Under the pieces are notes generated by a model. It did not search any database, had not been told where the DNA came from, and saw only the letters and a program-made list of their open reading frames with translations. This document shows positions 19,768-28,849 of a stretch of 64,000 bases of DNA, one piece after another (position 1 is the first letter of the stretch; every line of letters starts with the position of its first letter). Origin of the DNA: an uncultured Neptuniibacter sp. (GTDB lineage Bacteria; Pseudomonadota; Gammaproteobacteria; Pseudomonadales; Balneatricaceae); contig NZ_CANMIR010000008.1 in NCBI RefSeq assembly GCF_947498015.1, forward strand, positions 1 through 64,000. The letters are read 5' to 3'. Made by a program: the position numbers and the translations under genes.

Positions 19768-20325
19768 ATGGCAGGTTCCCTGAAAGACCAATTACTGAAT
19801 ATCGGTCTGGTAGATCAGAAAAAAGCAAAACAAGCTGACGCAGAGAAGCGTAAGCAGAAGAAAAAAGCTAAGAATGCCCGGAAATCCGGCCAGACACTGG
19901 TTGATGAGCAGAAACAGAAACAGATCGAACTTGAGAAACAGCGCAAAGAGAAACAGGAACGTGATCGCCTGCTCAATCTGCAACGTGATGAGGAGCGTCG
20001 CCAGCGTGAAATTGAAGCACAATGCCGTCAGATGATTCTCCAGCAGAATGTTTTCATTCCAGACAATGCTGAACAGAGCTATAACTTTGTTTATGCAAAC
20101 AAGGTGAAAACCCTTTATGTCACCGATGAGCTTCATGCACAATTGATTAGAGGTCAGGTTGCCATCGCAACGCTTGACGAAAAGTTCTATCTGATCCCGG
20201 ATAAGTTTGCTGAAAAAATCCAGCAGCGTATTCCTGATTATGTGATCCGAGTTGAAGCAGAAGAGGAGCCTGATGAAGATGATCCTTATGCAGATTACAA
20301 GATTCCTGACGATCTGATGTGGTAA
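19768..20325 (+). CDS. yaiL: YaiL / DUF2058 family protein
   Basis: 185 residues. The first ~90 are a highly charged, lysine/glutamine-rich coiled coil (KKAKQADAEKRKQKKKAK). The second half is the compact DUF2058 domain (YNFVYANKVKTLYV to YLIPDKFAEKI), ending acidic. E. coli YaiL is described as nucleoid-associated; its role is poorly known. GAGAG precedes the ATG, and the antiporter gene starts 31 bases after the stop. Confidence 0.9.
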   Translation: MAGSLKDQLLNIGLVDQKKAKQADAEKRKQKKKAKNARKSGQTLVDEQKQKQIELEKQRKEKQERDRLLNLQRDEERRQREIEAQCRQMILQQNVFIPDNAEQSYNFVYANKVKTLYVTDELHAQLIRGQVAIATLDEKFYLIPDKFAEKIQQRIPDYVIRVEAEEEPDEDDPYADYKIPDDLMW

Positions 20326-20356
20326 TGTAAATAACGGCATAACGAAGGGATTTTAG

Positions 20357-22342
20357 ATGTCACAGGGTTTCTTTGAGCAGTTTCTGATCATCCTTTGCTG
20401 TGCCGTTATCGCCATAACACTGTTTCGTCGTATCGGATTACCCCCCCTTCTTGCCTACCTCAGCGTAGGAGCCATAGTAGGCCCCTACAGTCTGGGCATC
20501 GTTGTAGATATTCATAGCATTGAGCTTCTCAGTGAGCTCGGGGTTGTTTTCCTGCTGTTTATGCTCGGGCTAGAGTTCTCTGTCACACGAATGCTCGCTA
20601 TGCGCAAAGCAGTATTTGGTCTTGGAACCCTGCAGGTTCTGATCACCTCCCTCTGCCTTATCGCACTTTCACTTGCTCTGGATCTGCCGTTAGCAACCGC
20701 CCTTGTCATTGCCGGTGCACTCTCCCTCTCCTCTACCGCCATCGTCAGCAGAGAGCTGATACAACGTAATGAACTGGACTCCACCCACGGGCAACTGTCC
20801 GTAGCTATTCTGATCTTTCAGGACTTAGCGGCCGTTTTCTTCCTGATTCTGATCCCAGCCCTCAGTGGTAACAGTGGTGAGATCGATAGCACTACTGTCG
20901 CTATTATGTTTTTGGAAGGTGCCACCCTCCTGATGCTTTTACTGCTGGTTGGCAGAGTGATCATGCCGATGCTGTTCCATGAATCAGCTTACAGCGGCGC
21001 CAGTGACATGTTTGTTTTAACAACCTTGGCGGCAGCTCTCCTTGCAGCGTGGATTACCCATGCTGCTGGCCTGTCCATGGCTCTCGGTGGTTTCCTGGCA
21101 GGCATGATGTTGGGTGAGAGCCGCTACCGCTATCAACTTGAAACAGATATCCGTCCCTTCAGAGATGTGCTACTGGGACTGTTTTTTGTCTCCGTCGGCA
21201 TGCAGTTAGATCTTAATGCGCTGTTGAACAGCTGGTATTGGGTACTTTTAGCAACAGCGGGAGTGATTGTACTGAAGACACTGATCATCACACTCCTCGC
21301 CACGCTACTGCATAAAGACCCGGCGAATGCGCTCAGGGCAGGACTCAGCCTCAGTCAAGGCGGTGAATTTGGTTTTGCACTGCTCGCTCTGGCGCTGGGT
21401 AATAACCTGATTGGTGCCGATATTAATGCGATCGCAGTGACCACCATTATCATCAGTATGATCGTCACGCCTATCTTGATGAATCACACCGCCAAACTCA
21501 GCGGCTGGCTCAAACCTGATGAGGCTAATGGGGTCAATATCTCCACACTACCCGAAGCTGCCTCGCTTGATCAGCATAATCTATCGGATCATGTCATCAT
21601 CTGTGGCTTCGGACGGGTAGGACAGGTGATCGCTCGTTTTCTGGACCAGACTCAGATCCCTTATATTGTCGTAGATAATGATCCTGTCCGAGTGATGGAG
21701 GCATCTGTCGCAGGAGAACATATCTGTTTTGGCGATGCCCGGCGGGATGATGTGATGGCTGCGATCGGAGCAGATAGAGCCAGAATGCTGATCCTTAGCT
21801 TCCCAGACCCAGATAGTTCACTGGATGCCCTGAAACATATTCATACACGATTTGATAAGCTGCCAGTTCTCGTCAGAACACGTGACGATTCGCAACTAGA
21901 GCTGTTTAGACAGGCTGGAGCAACCGAAATTATTCCTGAAGCACTGGAGGGTAGCCTGATGATGATCTCGCATATTCTCTCTCTGCTCAACGTTCCTCAT
22001 GAACAGATAGACACCCAGATTAATCAGGTACGGGCTGAGCGTTATCAGATGCTACACGCGTACTATCACGGCCAGCACTCTGTCAAAGTGGACAGTCGCG
22101 GTCGAATTAAAGAGATCCTGCATCCCGTTCCAATTGAAGCAAGCAGTCGGGCAATCGGTAAAGCGTTAAGACAGCTGTCTGTGGCAAAACATAACGTTAA
22201 AGTTACAATGATTCGCCGGCGTAATCACTCCGAGCTACACCCTGATGGGAACACAACACTGAGGGAGGGCGACATCGTCATTCTTCAGGGCCCTTCCGAT
22301 AAGATTGATATTGCAGAAGCACTTCTATTGGCCGGCAGATAA
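20357..22342 (+). CDS. Kef-type potassium/proton antiporter (CPA2 family)
   Basis: 661 residues. Residues 1-385 form a Na+/H+-exchanger domain with about twelve helices, including LIFQDLAAVFFL carrying the QD motif. Residues ~410-530 are a TrkA-N (RCK) Rossmann domain (HVIICGFGRVGQVIARFL), and ~575-661 a TrkA-C domain. It exports K+ in exchange for H+, gated by nucleotide or thiol ligands. No KefF/KefG-like ancillary gene is adjacent, so a YbaL-type system is more likely than KefB/C. Confidence 0.9.
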   Translation: MSQGFFEQFLIILCCAVIAITLFRRIGLPPLLAYLSVGAIVGPYSLGIVVDIHSIELLSELGVVFLLFMLGLEFSVTRMLAMRKAVFGLGTLQVLITSLCLIALSLALDLPLATALVIAGALSLSSTAIVSRELIQRNELDSTHGQLSVAILIFQDLAAVFFLILIPALSGNSGEIDSTTVAIMFLEGATLLMLLLLVGRVIMPMLFHESAYSGASDMFVLTTLAAALLAAWITHAAGLSMALGGFLAGMMLGESRYRYQLETDIRPFRDVLLGLFFVSVGMQLDLNALLNSWYWVLLATAGVIVLKTLIITLLATLLHKDPANALRAGLSLSQGGEFGFALLALALGNNLIGADINAIAVTTIIISMIVTPILMNHTAKLSGWLKPDEANGVNISTLPEAASLDQHNLSDHVIICGFGRVGQVIARFLDQTQIPYIVVDNDPVRVMEASVAGEHICFGDARRDDVMAAIGADRARMLILSFPDPDSSLDALKHIHTRFDKLPVLVRTRDDSQLELFRQAGATEIIPEALEGSLMMISHILSLLNVPHEQIDTQINQVRAERYQMLHAYYHGQHSVKVDSRGRIKEILHPVPIEASSRAIGKALRQLSVAKHNVKVTMIRRRNHSELHPDGNTTLREGDIVILQGPSDKIDIAEALLLAGR

Positions 22343-22411
22343 TCACTCGATCCGTGGAATATGCCAGACCGATCTACAAGGTGAAACAATTTCATCTTCA
22401 ATTAATTTATC

Positions 22412-22438
22412 TAAAGCGAAATCCACTTCGGACGATAA
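22412..22438 (+). promoter_or_regulatory. Sigma-28 (FliA) type promoter
   Basis: TAAAGCGA at 22412-22419, exactly 11 bases, then GACGATAA at 22431-22438. The flagellar sigma factor consensus is TAAAGTTT-N11-GCCGATAA, so the -35 keeps its TAAAG core and the -10 matches in seven of eight. It lies about 75 bases before the start of the DUF5610-like gene. Confidence 0.75.
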
Positions 22439-22512
22439 CCTAAAAACCGAATACGAATATCTGAGGATTTCGGGCTAATTAACCCCAACCGGCCTCAGTG
22501 GAGGAATCTACC

Positions 22513-23655
22513 GTGCAAGTTTTATTGAGTAGCCAGACAGCATACAGCCAGATACGCCAGGAATCTCTGGTCTCCGGCGGATTTGCGGATGGAAAAGACA
22601 GCGAGGGTCGCTCAGCGTCTGCTGCCGATCAGCTGGTTACTTCACTTGCAGAGAATATTCCGGGTATGAGCGCATCCGAGATGAAGTCGCTCGATGCGAA
22701 TGACTATACACCTGAGAAAATTGCAGACCGAATTACCGGATTTGTTGCTCAGGGTCTGGAGCAAGCACGCGCCCGGGGAGCATCAGATGCTGACCTTGAC
22801 CGTATGTATCAGGCGGCACTCTCGGGTATCGAAAAAGGTTTTCAGGAAGCCACAGATATTCTCAATGATCTGGAGTTGCTGACACCAGAACTATCAGCCT
22901 CTATTGAGCAAACTAAAGATCTGACGTTCGAAGCGCTGGCCGGCCTTGCGCCTACCAATGAAACAGCGCCGTCCCGCCAGACCTCCCTCTCTGCTGCAGA
23001 GCGTTTTGCCAAAGCAGAAACATTCTCTCTGGATGTCATGACCAAAGAGGGTGACAAAGTGTCTATCCGCTTTAACAGCCAGGCCAGTGAAACAGCATCA
23101 TTAGGTGTATACAGTGATGATGATAGTCGCGCTATCTCTTTTGGGCTTGAACGCAGTGCCAGCAGTAGTTACAGCTTCAGTGTTAAAGGAGATCTGAATG
23201 AGGACGAGCTGGATGCACTCACCACACTGATTCAGGATATTAACCTGATCGCAGATGACTTCTACAGCGGAGACGTTCAGAGCGCTTTTAACCAAGCGAC
23301 TGAATTAGAAATGGACAAATCTCAATTGATGAACTTGAATGTAACTATGACTCAATCGGCAAGCTTCTCAGCAGTAGCCGCTTATGAGCAAGTTCAACAG
23401 CTGGATGCCCCACTAGGTAACAATGGAAGACATCTGGGGCAGTTAATGAATAACATGGAGCGCTTTATGAATAGTCCTGCTCTGGACTTTATGGAAAGCC
23501 GCTCTCTGTTCAGCGAAAACCTACTGGATAGCCTTATCCATCAGGATATTCGCTATAAAGATGCTGATGAAGAATCCCAGAGCAAACTGGATGATAACTT
23601 CGAGTTATTAAGCGACCTTATGACCCGGTTTGATCAGGACGACGCAGACGATTAA
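22513..23655 (+). CDS. DUF5610-like protein, probably in the flagellar regulon
   Basis: 380 residues from GTG 22513, which has GGAGG seven bases upstream; an in-frame GTG at 22498 lacks one. The N-terminal ~130 residues resemble DUF5610 (YTPEKIADRITGFVAQGLEQARARG, helices with GIEKGFQEA). The rest is acidic, serine/alanine-rich and without cysteines, signal peptide or membrane helix. Composition and the FliA-like promoter upstream suggest a link with motility or surface structures, which is inference. A bidirectional terminator follows. Confidence 0.75.
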   Translation: MQVLLSSQTAYSQIRQESLVSGGFADGKDSEGRSASAADQLVTSLAENIPGMSASEMKSLDANDYTPEKIADRITGFVAQGLEQARARGASDADLDRMYQAALSGIEKGFQEATDILNDLELLTPELSASIEQTKDLTFEALAGLAPTNETAPSRQTSLSAAERFAKAETFSLDVMTKEGDKVSIRFNSQASETASLGVYSDDDSRAISFGLERSASSSYSFSVKGDLNEDELDALTTLIQDINLIADDFYSGDVQSAFNQATELEMDKSQLMNLNVTMTQSASFSAVAAYEQVQQLDAPLGNNGRHLGQLMNNMERFMNSPALDFMESRSLFSENLLDSLIHQDIRYKDADEESQSKLDDNFELLSDLMTRFDQDDADD

Positions 23656-23685
23656 CCCCCCTTCTTAATCGCTGCGATACACTTT

Positions 23686-23713
23686 AAACCGGCCTTATTG
23701 GCCGGTTTTTTTA
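23686..23713. terminator. Bidirectional terminator
   Basis: AAACCGGCC and GGCCGGTTT pair around a TTATT loop, followed by a T run on the plus strand and preceded by A residues that give a shorter T run on the minus strand. It serves the two convergent genes ending at 23655 and 23718. Confidence 0.9.
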
Positions 23714-23717
23714 TACC

Positions 23718-24086
23718 CTACCGAAATACATCCGGGCAGCCGGCATACTCATTAAATTGTGGGTCCCAACGCCTGACATCATTTGCTCTACGCCAACGGC
23801 TATGAAAAAACTCCATTAAGCAGAGACCTGAATCCACTTCAATCAGTAGAGTGTCATGCTCTTTAACCTGATTGTACTCTGGATACTCGCTCGTTTGCCC
23901 CCAGGTAATACCACCGCTGCGCTGTGCGTATGAGTGCCAGAACTTGACCGGTGATACCCATTCAGACTGATTAGCATCCCAAACCTGATCCGGGTTACCC
24001 GAAATAAATTGCCCATCTCTTTCGCCGTCTGCAGCGGAGACCATTCCGGAAAATAATACTGCAAATACAATTAGAAAACGCTTCAT
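23718..24086 (-). CDS. Secreted protein of unknown function
   Basis: 122 residues from ATG 24084-24086, chosen because AGGAG lies eight bases upstream; the frame extends to 24101. A signal peptide is evident (MKRFLIVFAVLFSGMVSAADG, cut near residue 18). The mature part is rich in tryptophan (six) and has two cysteines (SGLCLMEF and AGCPDVF) that could form a disulfide. No family recognised. Confidence 0.7.
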   Translation of the reverse strand: MKRFLIVFAVLFSGMVSAADGERDGQFISGNPDQVWDANQSEWVSPVKFWHSYAQRSGGITWGQTSEYPEYNQVKEHDTLLIEVDSGLCLMEFFHSRWRRANDVRRWDPQFNEYAGCPDVFR

Positions 24087-24163
24087 GTAGCCACTCCTCA
24101 TTTCTGTTCATGTTGGGACCACAGCAACCATAGAACAGTTCCCTGAAGAACACTGAAATAACG

Positions 24164-24760
24164 TCACTCCAAAACCAACTCCCCCAACGTAAGACTCATA
24201 GGTTGCACACCTGACCAAATATCCAACAGCTGATCTTCAGGGTCGTCTACAGGCCCCCCGGTTCGAACCTTGGCTGAAACCTCACTTATTTTGAATGCCA
24301 GAACTTCTGTCGCCTTCATCTCCGTATCGTTAGGGGGTCTTGCTTCCAGTGAGCGGCCCACTCTGATTTTTTCTAACATCAGGTCGAGTAACCGGCGTTT
24401 CTGATCGGGTTCATCCACTGTAGATGCTTGTCCATAGAGCATGACACTGCGATAGTTAACAGAGTGATGAAAAGCGGATTTAGCAAAGACCAACCCATCC
24501 AGTAGCGTAATCGCAATAACAGCTTCCTGGCCCTCCTTAAGCGCCCTGAATAAGCCATTTTTACTTGAACCATGGATATATAGGTACTCCTGATCACGCC
24601 AGTGCAGGGTGGGTTGGATCAATGGACGCCCCTTCATCTGCGTAGCGACATGACAAACATAAGCCTCATCCATGATTCTGAATATCACCTCTTTATCATA
24701 GGAACCACGCTTTGCGCCCCGCTTCAACTGTGTTCTATCTGTCACTTCAAATCTGCTCAT
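24164..24760 (-). CDS. Pyridoxamine 5'-phosphate oxidase-like flavin-binding protein
   Basis: 198 residues from ATG 24758-24760, preceded by AAAGGAG at seven bases; a TTG two codons earlier is less likely. A split-barrel FMN-binding fold of the NimA-like group: RGAKRGSYDKEVIFRIMDEA, then YVCHVATQMKGRPLIQPT, and FHHSVNYRSVMLYGQA. Members bind FMN or heme and some reduce nitro compounds. It is divergent from a MocR/PdxR-type regulator, which suggests control by vitamin B6 or by that regulator's ligand. Confidence 0.85.
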   Translation of the reverse strand: MSRFEVTDRTQLKRGAKRGSYDKEVIFRIMDEAYVCHVATQMKGRPLIQPTLHWRDQEYLYIHGSSKNGLFRALKEGQEAVIAITLLDGLVFAKSAFHHSVNYRSVMLYGQASTVDEPDQKRRLLDLMLEKIRVGRSLEARPPNDTEMKATEVLAFKISEVSAKVRTGGPVDDPEDQLLDIWSGVQPMSLTLGELVLE

Positions 24761-24800
24761 GGTCAAACTCCTTTATTTTTATCGAGATTAAATCCCAGAT

Positions 24801-24849
24801 AAGGTCTAATAAAGGTCCATTTTTAAAATACAATTAGGCCCATTTTAAG
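24801..24849. promoter_or_regulatory. Direct repeats, candidate MocR/PdxR binding sites
   Basis: Similar direct repeats AGGTCCATTTTTAA (24813) and AGGCCCATTTTAAG (24836) lie 23 bases apart, with a third weaker copy AGGTCTAATA at 24802, 11 bases before the first. Spacing is about one and two helical turns. MocR regulators are known to bind direct repeats in the divergent promoter region, and these end two bases before the regulator start codon. Confidence 0.6.
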
Positions 24850-24850
24850 A

Positions 24851-26293
24851 ATGATTGACCCATCACTGATTCAGAAACTTAAAACCCTTCCGCGAGAGTC
24901 AGGGGAATCAGATTACCGCCTACTATTCAGACATTTTCAGCGGTTAATCCTACAGGGACATCTCACAGGAGGTAGCCGGCTGCCCGCTTCTAGAGCGTTG
25001 GCCGCTGAACTTAAGATCGCCCGTAATACAGTAAAAACCGCTTATGAGATACTGATCGCAGAGGGGTTTGTCGAAACGCGTGTAGGCGCAGGTAGCTATG
25101 TGGTTGATCTATCAGATAAGTTATTACAAAAAGAGGTAGATTCCGTTGATCCTAAACGCCCAGCCCCAATTCATCTCACCGATTATGCCAAACAGCTGTT
25201 AGCACTCCCTAAACTGAATCCCACAAACAGCCTTCAGCTTCAACCCGGCGTCCCTCTCCTGCAGGAATTTCCCCTGAATCAATGGAAACGTTCCTTGAAT
25301 CAGGCGACAGTCAATTCCTCCTTAAACGCAAGCCCTCCTGCAGGTGAAGTCCGACTGCGTGAGCAGATCCGTCACCTGTTGTTACACACTCGAGGTATTG
25401 AAGTTACGTCAGAGCAGATCTTAATTACATCGGGCTCACAACAAGCAGCCTTTATGGTCGCCCAACTGCTAACCAATGTCGGTGAAACTGTACTGGTTGA
25501 AACCCCTGGTTTTCCTGGAACTTCGGGCGTTTTAAAAGCGGCGGGCTGCCAAATTAAAACGGTAGACCTCTATAAACAAGGGGCACTGCCAGATGGGCGT
25601 ATGATCAATATCACCCCCTCACGCAATTTCCCGTTGGGGCATACCCTTCCTCTTGAACGACGCCTTGAGGTGATCCACTGGGCTGAGACTCATAATAGCT
25701 GGATCCTTGAAGATGACTATGATTCAGAGTTTGCGGCAGGGCGCCCTGTCTCTGCACTCTTCGCGATCAGTAAAACTGAGAGGGTTATTTACACAGGAAC
25801 CTTTAGCCGCACCATGTTTCCTGGATTACGTTTGGGCTACCTGGTGCTGCCCCAGACCCTGGTTCCACTATTCACTCAGGCCAGACGTCTATTTGATGGA
25901 ACACTCTCCGTACCCGCTCAGATAGCAACTGCAATTTTTATTGAGCGAGGATACTACTCACGTCACCTCAAACGGATGCGTGAGTTTTATAAGCAGCGGC
26001 AGGAGGAGATTCTGCAGTTTATATCAGAGAGTCCATTAGCTGAACTTCCACTACTCAGTGACGAAGGAGGCATGCATATCGTGTTGGGACTGCCTCAAAA
26101 GATCCCAGACCACGAGTTGGTTTCTCGACTGGCCGAGGCTGGTTTAGGTATACGCGCGCTATCCAGTTATGCATTGGGTCACAAGGAGCTGAACGGTTTG
26201 GTTATTGGGTGTAACTACCGAAACAGGCCTGATCTCAAAAGAGCTTTTGCACTGCTCAGGAGCTGTTTTGATTCCTTTTCCCTATCGGATTAA
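24851..26293 (+). CDS. MocR/PdxR-type GntR regulator lacking the PLP lysine
   Basis: 480 residues. A GntR winged helix covers residues 20-85 (GSRLPASRALAAELKIARNTV). Residues ~120-475 are a fold-type I aminotransferase domain. The pyridine-binding EDDYDSEF is kept. The lysine expected in GTFSK is Arg320 (GTFSRTMFPGLRLGY, codon CGC). The segment between KTVDLY and NITPS is also shorter than usual by roughly 15 residues. MocR proteins normally bind PLP through that lysine. The start codon has no clear Shine-Dalgarno sequence. Confidence 0.88.
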   Translation: MIDPSLIQKLKTLPRESGESDYRLLFRHFQRLILQGHLTGGSRLPASRALAAELKIARNTVKTAYEILIAEGFVETRVGAGSYVVDLSDKLLQKEVDSVDPKRPAPIHLTDYAKQLLALPKLNPTNSLQLQPGVPLLQEFPLNQWKRSLNQATVNSSLNASPPAGEVRLREQIRHLLLHTRGIEVTSEQILITSGSQQAAFMVAQLLTNVGETVLVETPGFPGTSGVLKAAGCQIKTVDLYKQGALPDGRMINITPSRNFPLGHTLPLERRLEVIHWAETHNSWILEDDYDSEFAAGRPVSALFAISKTERVIYTGTFSRTMFPGLRLGYLVLPQTLVPLFTQARRLFDGTLSVPAQIATAIFIERGYYSRHLKRMREFYKQRQEEILQFISESPLAELPLLSDEGGMHIVLGLPQKIPDHELVSRLAEAGLGIRALSSYALGHKELNGLVIGCNYRNRPDLKRAFALLRSCFDSFSLSD

Positions 26294-26379
26294 CAACCTC
26301 CCGATATGCAATACTTCAGCGCACAAAGGAACATTGTTGAGGTATCATTAAACGCTCTATTCAGAACCCGACCTTTAGC

Positions 26380-28137
26380 ATGACAGCCACCTTCACACTC
26401 CGACCGTATCAGCAGGAAGCCGTTGACGCTACCCTTACTCATTTTAGAAAGACCGATGATGCGGCGGTTATCGTCCTTCCAACCGGTTCGGGTAAAAGCC
26501 TGGTCATTGCAGAACTGGCCCGACTTGCGCGTCGAAAAATTCTGGTACTGACCCATGTAAAGGAGCTGGTCGAACAAAACCATGCTAAATATGAGAGCTA
26601 TGGTCTGAGTGGAGGGATTTTCGCAGCAGGGCTCAACCGCAAGGAGAGGCAGCTTCAAGTCACTTTCGCCAGTGTTCAGTCAGTTGCAGCTAACCTGGAC
26701 GATTTCACAGATCAATACTCGCTTATTATCATAGATGAGTGTCATCGGTTTAATGAGGATGAGAACAGTCAGTACGGTAAGATCATCACCCAGCTAAAAA
26801 ACACCAATAACAACCTGAAAGTACTCGGTCTAACTGCTACCCCCTATCGGCTCCAAATGGGTTGGATATATCAGTATCACTACCGTGGATTTGCCCGTAG
26901 TGAGCAGGAGAAACCCTTCAAAAACTGCATTTATGAGCTCCCTTTGAGCTTTATGATCAGCAAAGGATACCTGACACCACCTCGCCTCGTTGACGCAACA
27001 ATCGAGCAGTATAATTTTTCAGCATTGGAGCAAAACCGCTGGGGAGAGTATGCCGAAAAGGATGTGAATACATTGCTCTCCAAACATCAGCGAGTTACCC
27101 GCTCAATCATTGAACAGGTGGTGACACTTGCTGCTGATCGACAGGGCGTTATGATCTTCGCGGCAACGGTCGACCATGCCAAAGAGATTGTCAGCTACCT
27201 CCCTTCTTTTAACAGTGCTTTGATCACCGGCAACACGGCTCTACAGGAGCGCGATAAGCTGATCGATGCTTTCAAAAGCCGTAAAATTAAATTTCTTGTG
27301 AATGTAGCGGTCCTCACCACCGGTTTTGATGCACCACATGTAGATTTCATCGCGATTCTCAGGCCAACGCAGTCGGTCAGCCTCTATCAACAGATCGTTG
27401 GACGAGGTTTACGCCTTTCAGAGAACAAGACAGAGTGTCTGGTTATCGATTATGCCGGTAACAACTTTAACCTCCATTACCCTGAAGTCGGTGAGAAGCG
27501 CCCTGCCCCTGATACCGAACCGGTACAGGTGTTCTGCCCTGGTTGCGGATTTGCCAATATATTCTGGGGTAAAACCGACAGTGATAGAAAGGTGACTGAA
27601 CATTACGGCCGCCGCTGTCAGGGGTTATTAGAACAACCAGACGGTGTTACCGAGAAGCCTGTTCAGTGTGATTACCGATTCCGCTTTAAAGAGTGCCCCC
27701 ACTGCCAAGCTGAAAATGATATCGCCGCTCGCAGGTGCCATCAGTGCCAGCAGGCGATCATCGATCCTGACGACCAGTTGAAAGATGCGTTGAAACTCAA
27801 AAACTCAATGGTGCTCCGCTGCTCCGGTATTGAACTGATCGCTCAGGAAGGATCGATCAAAGTGGTCTACCACGGGGAAGATGGCGAATCAGTCAGCGAG
27901 TCATTTAACTTTTCTAAAAGAGCTCAGCGCAATCTGTTCAACCATCTGTTTGGCCGCCGCATAGCCGATTCTCAGGCACCACAATCATTCTCAAATATCA
28001 AAGAGGCAATGGCATATGCTCCTCTGATGAGCGCGCCAGATTTTGTCATCGCTCGCCAACATAAAAAATTCTGGCGGGTACAGGAGCGGATCTTTGATTA
28101 TCAGGGCCGATTCCGTAAAGCGAATCAGCTCTGCTAG
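26380..28137 (+). CDS. radD: RadD-family DEAD/DEAH-box helicase
   Basis: 585 residues, matching E. coli RadD/YejH (586). Helicase motifs: Walker A LPTGSGKS, DECH box IIIDECH, LTATPYR, and motif VI QIVGRGLR. The C-terminal ~200 residues hold zinc-finger cysteine pairs (FCPGCG, ECPHCQ, RRCHQC). RadD is a superfamily 2 ATPase that interacts with SSB and helps RecA-dependent repair and resolution of recombination intermediates. It stands 86 bases after the MocR gene and is probably its own unit. Confidence 0.92.
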   Translation: MTATFTLRPYQQEAVDATLTHFRKTDDAAVIVLPTGSGKSLVIAELARLARRKILVLTHVKELVEQNHAKYESYGLSGGIFAAGLNRKERQLQVTFASVQSVAANLDDFTDQYSLIIIDECHRFNEDENSQYGKIITQLKNTNNNLKVLGLTATPYRLQMGWIYQYHYRGFARSEQEKPFKNCIYELPLSFMISKGYLTPPRLVDATIEQYNFSALEQNRWGEYAEKDVNTLLSKHQRVTRSIIEQVVTLAADRQGVMIFAATVDHAKEIVSYLPSFNSALITGNTALQERDKLIDAFKSRKIKFLVNVAVLTTGFDAPHVDFIAILRPTQSVSLYQQIVGRGLRLSENKTECLVIDYAGNNFNLHYPEVGEKRPAPDTEPVQVFCPGCGFANIFWGKTDSDRKVTEHYGRRCQGLLEQPDGVTEKPVQCDYRFRFKECPHCQAENDIAARRCHQCQQAIIDPDDQLKDALKLKNSMVLRCSGIELIAQEGSIKVVYHGEDGESVSESFNFSKRAQRNLFNHLFGRRIADSQAPQSFSNIKEAMAYAPLMSAPDFVIARQHKKFWRVQERIFDYQGRFRKANQLC

Positions 28138-28342
28138 ATCCAATCGATATAACGGGGTAGGAATCAATCAACAGATTTAGGGATTTGCGGTCATCACAAA
28201 GTTAAATACCTAATACATTTACAAGCCATCAATAAGAATAGAAGATTTAGCGTTTATACCGGTTGCTGGTCACCTGGGGTCTTATCATGCAAGCCAGCAA
28301 TGATTGAACTACTCTGAAATAAGAGGTATTGAGATAGTTACC

Positions 28343-28807
28343 ATGATGCAGTTGAGTAGAGATCAATTTGATCACGAATTTACCACCGAACACCTTCAGG
28401 AGTTATCAGTGTTTGGTGCTCTGAATCAGGATTTTGTAGAACATCTGGTTAATCAGTGCGAAATATACCGAACAGAACCGGGCGACCTTCTATTCCGGGA
28501 AGATGAGTCCCCCAATGGGTTCTACATCCTCATCGATGGCGAAATCACTCTATACTGCGGGCCTGAGCATCAAAACCAAATTGTGAATATTCTCAAACCA
28601 GGTGAATGCGTTGGTTTTATCAGTATGCTTTCTATGCATCCGGTGATTGGTGATGTAACAGCAATTGAAGGGTCTATAGTGCTTCATATCAGAAACCCTG
28701 TGTTTGCCACCCTGCCAGAAATTGCAGGTGAACAATCATTCATCCTCTTGATGAATCTAACCAGAAATGTCTGCCGCGCCTATATCAAGCATGCGATTCA
28801 GAATTAA
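28343..28807 (+). CDS. Cyclic nucleotide-binding domain protein
   Basis: 154 residues from ATG 28343; a TTG at 28304 would add 13 residues but has no ribosome site. One CRP-like beta-roll domain spans residues ~20-140 (GDLLFREDESPNGFYILIDGEITLY, then LKPGECVGFISMLS). The DNA-binding C-terminal domain of CRP/FNR is absent, and the usual phosphate-binding arginine motif RSA is not seen. It may therefore be a regulator that works by protein contact, or may bind another ligand. Confidence 0.8.
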   Translation: MMQLSRDQFDHEFTTEHLQELSVFGALNQDFVEHLVNQCEIYRTEPGDLLFREDESPNGFYILIDGEITLYCGPEHQNQIVNILKPGECVGFISMLSMHPVIGDVTAIEGSIVLHIRNPVFATLPEIAGEQSFILLMNLTRNVCRAYIKHAIQN

Positions 28808-28849
28808 GGGATTCAAGTACTCCTAAATAATTGGAGTTACTGATGTCGG

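Noticed and set aside
19792..20340. 182-codon minus-strand frame opposite yaiL
   Set aside because: It is the mirror of a lysine-rich coiled coil; the plus-strand protein is a known family.
26290..26658. 122-codon minus-strand frame over the radD start
   Set aside because: Shadow of radD; no domain or ribosome site.
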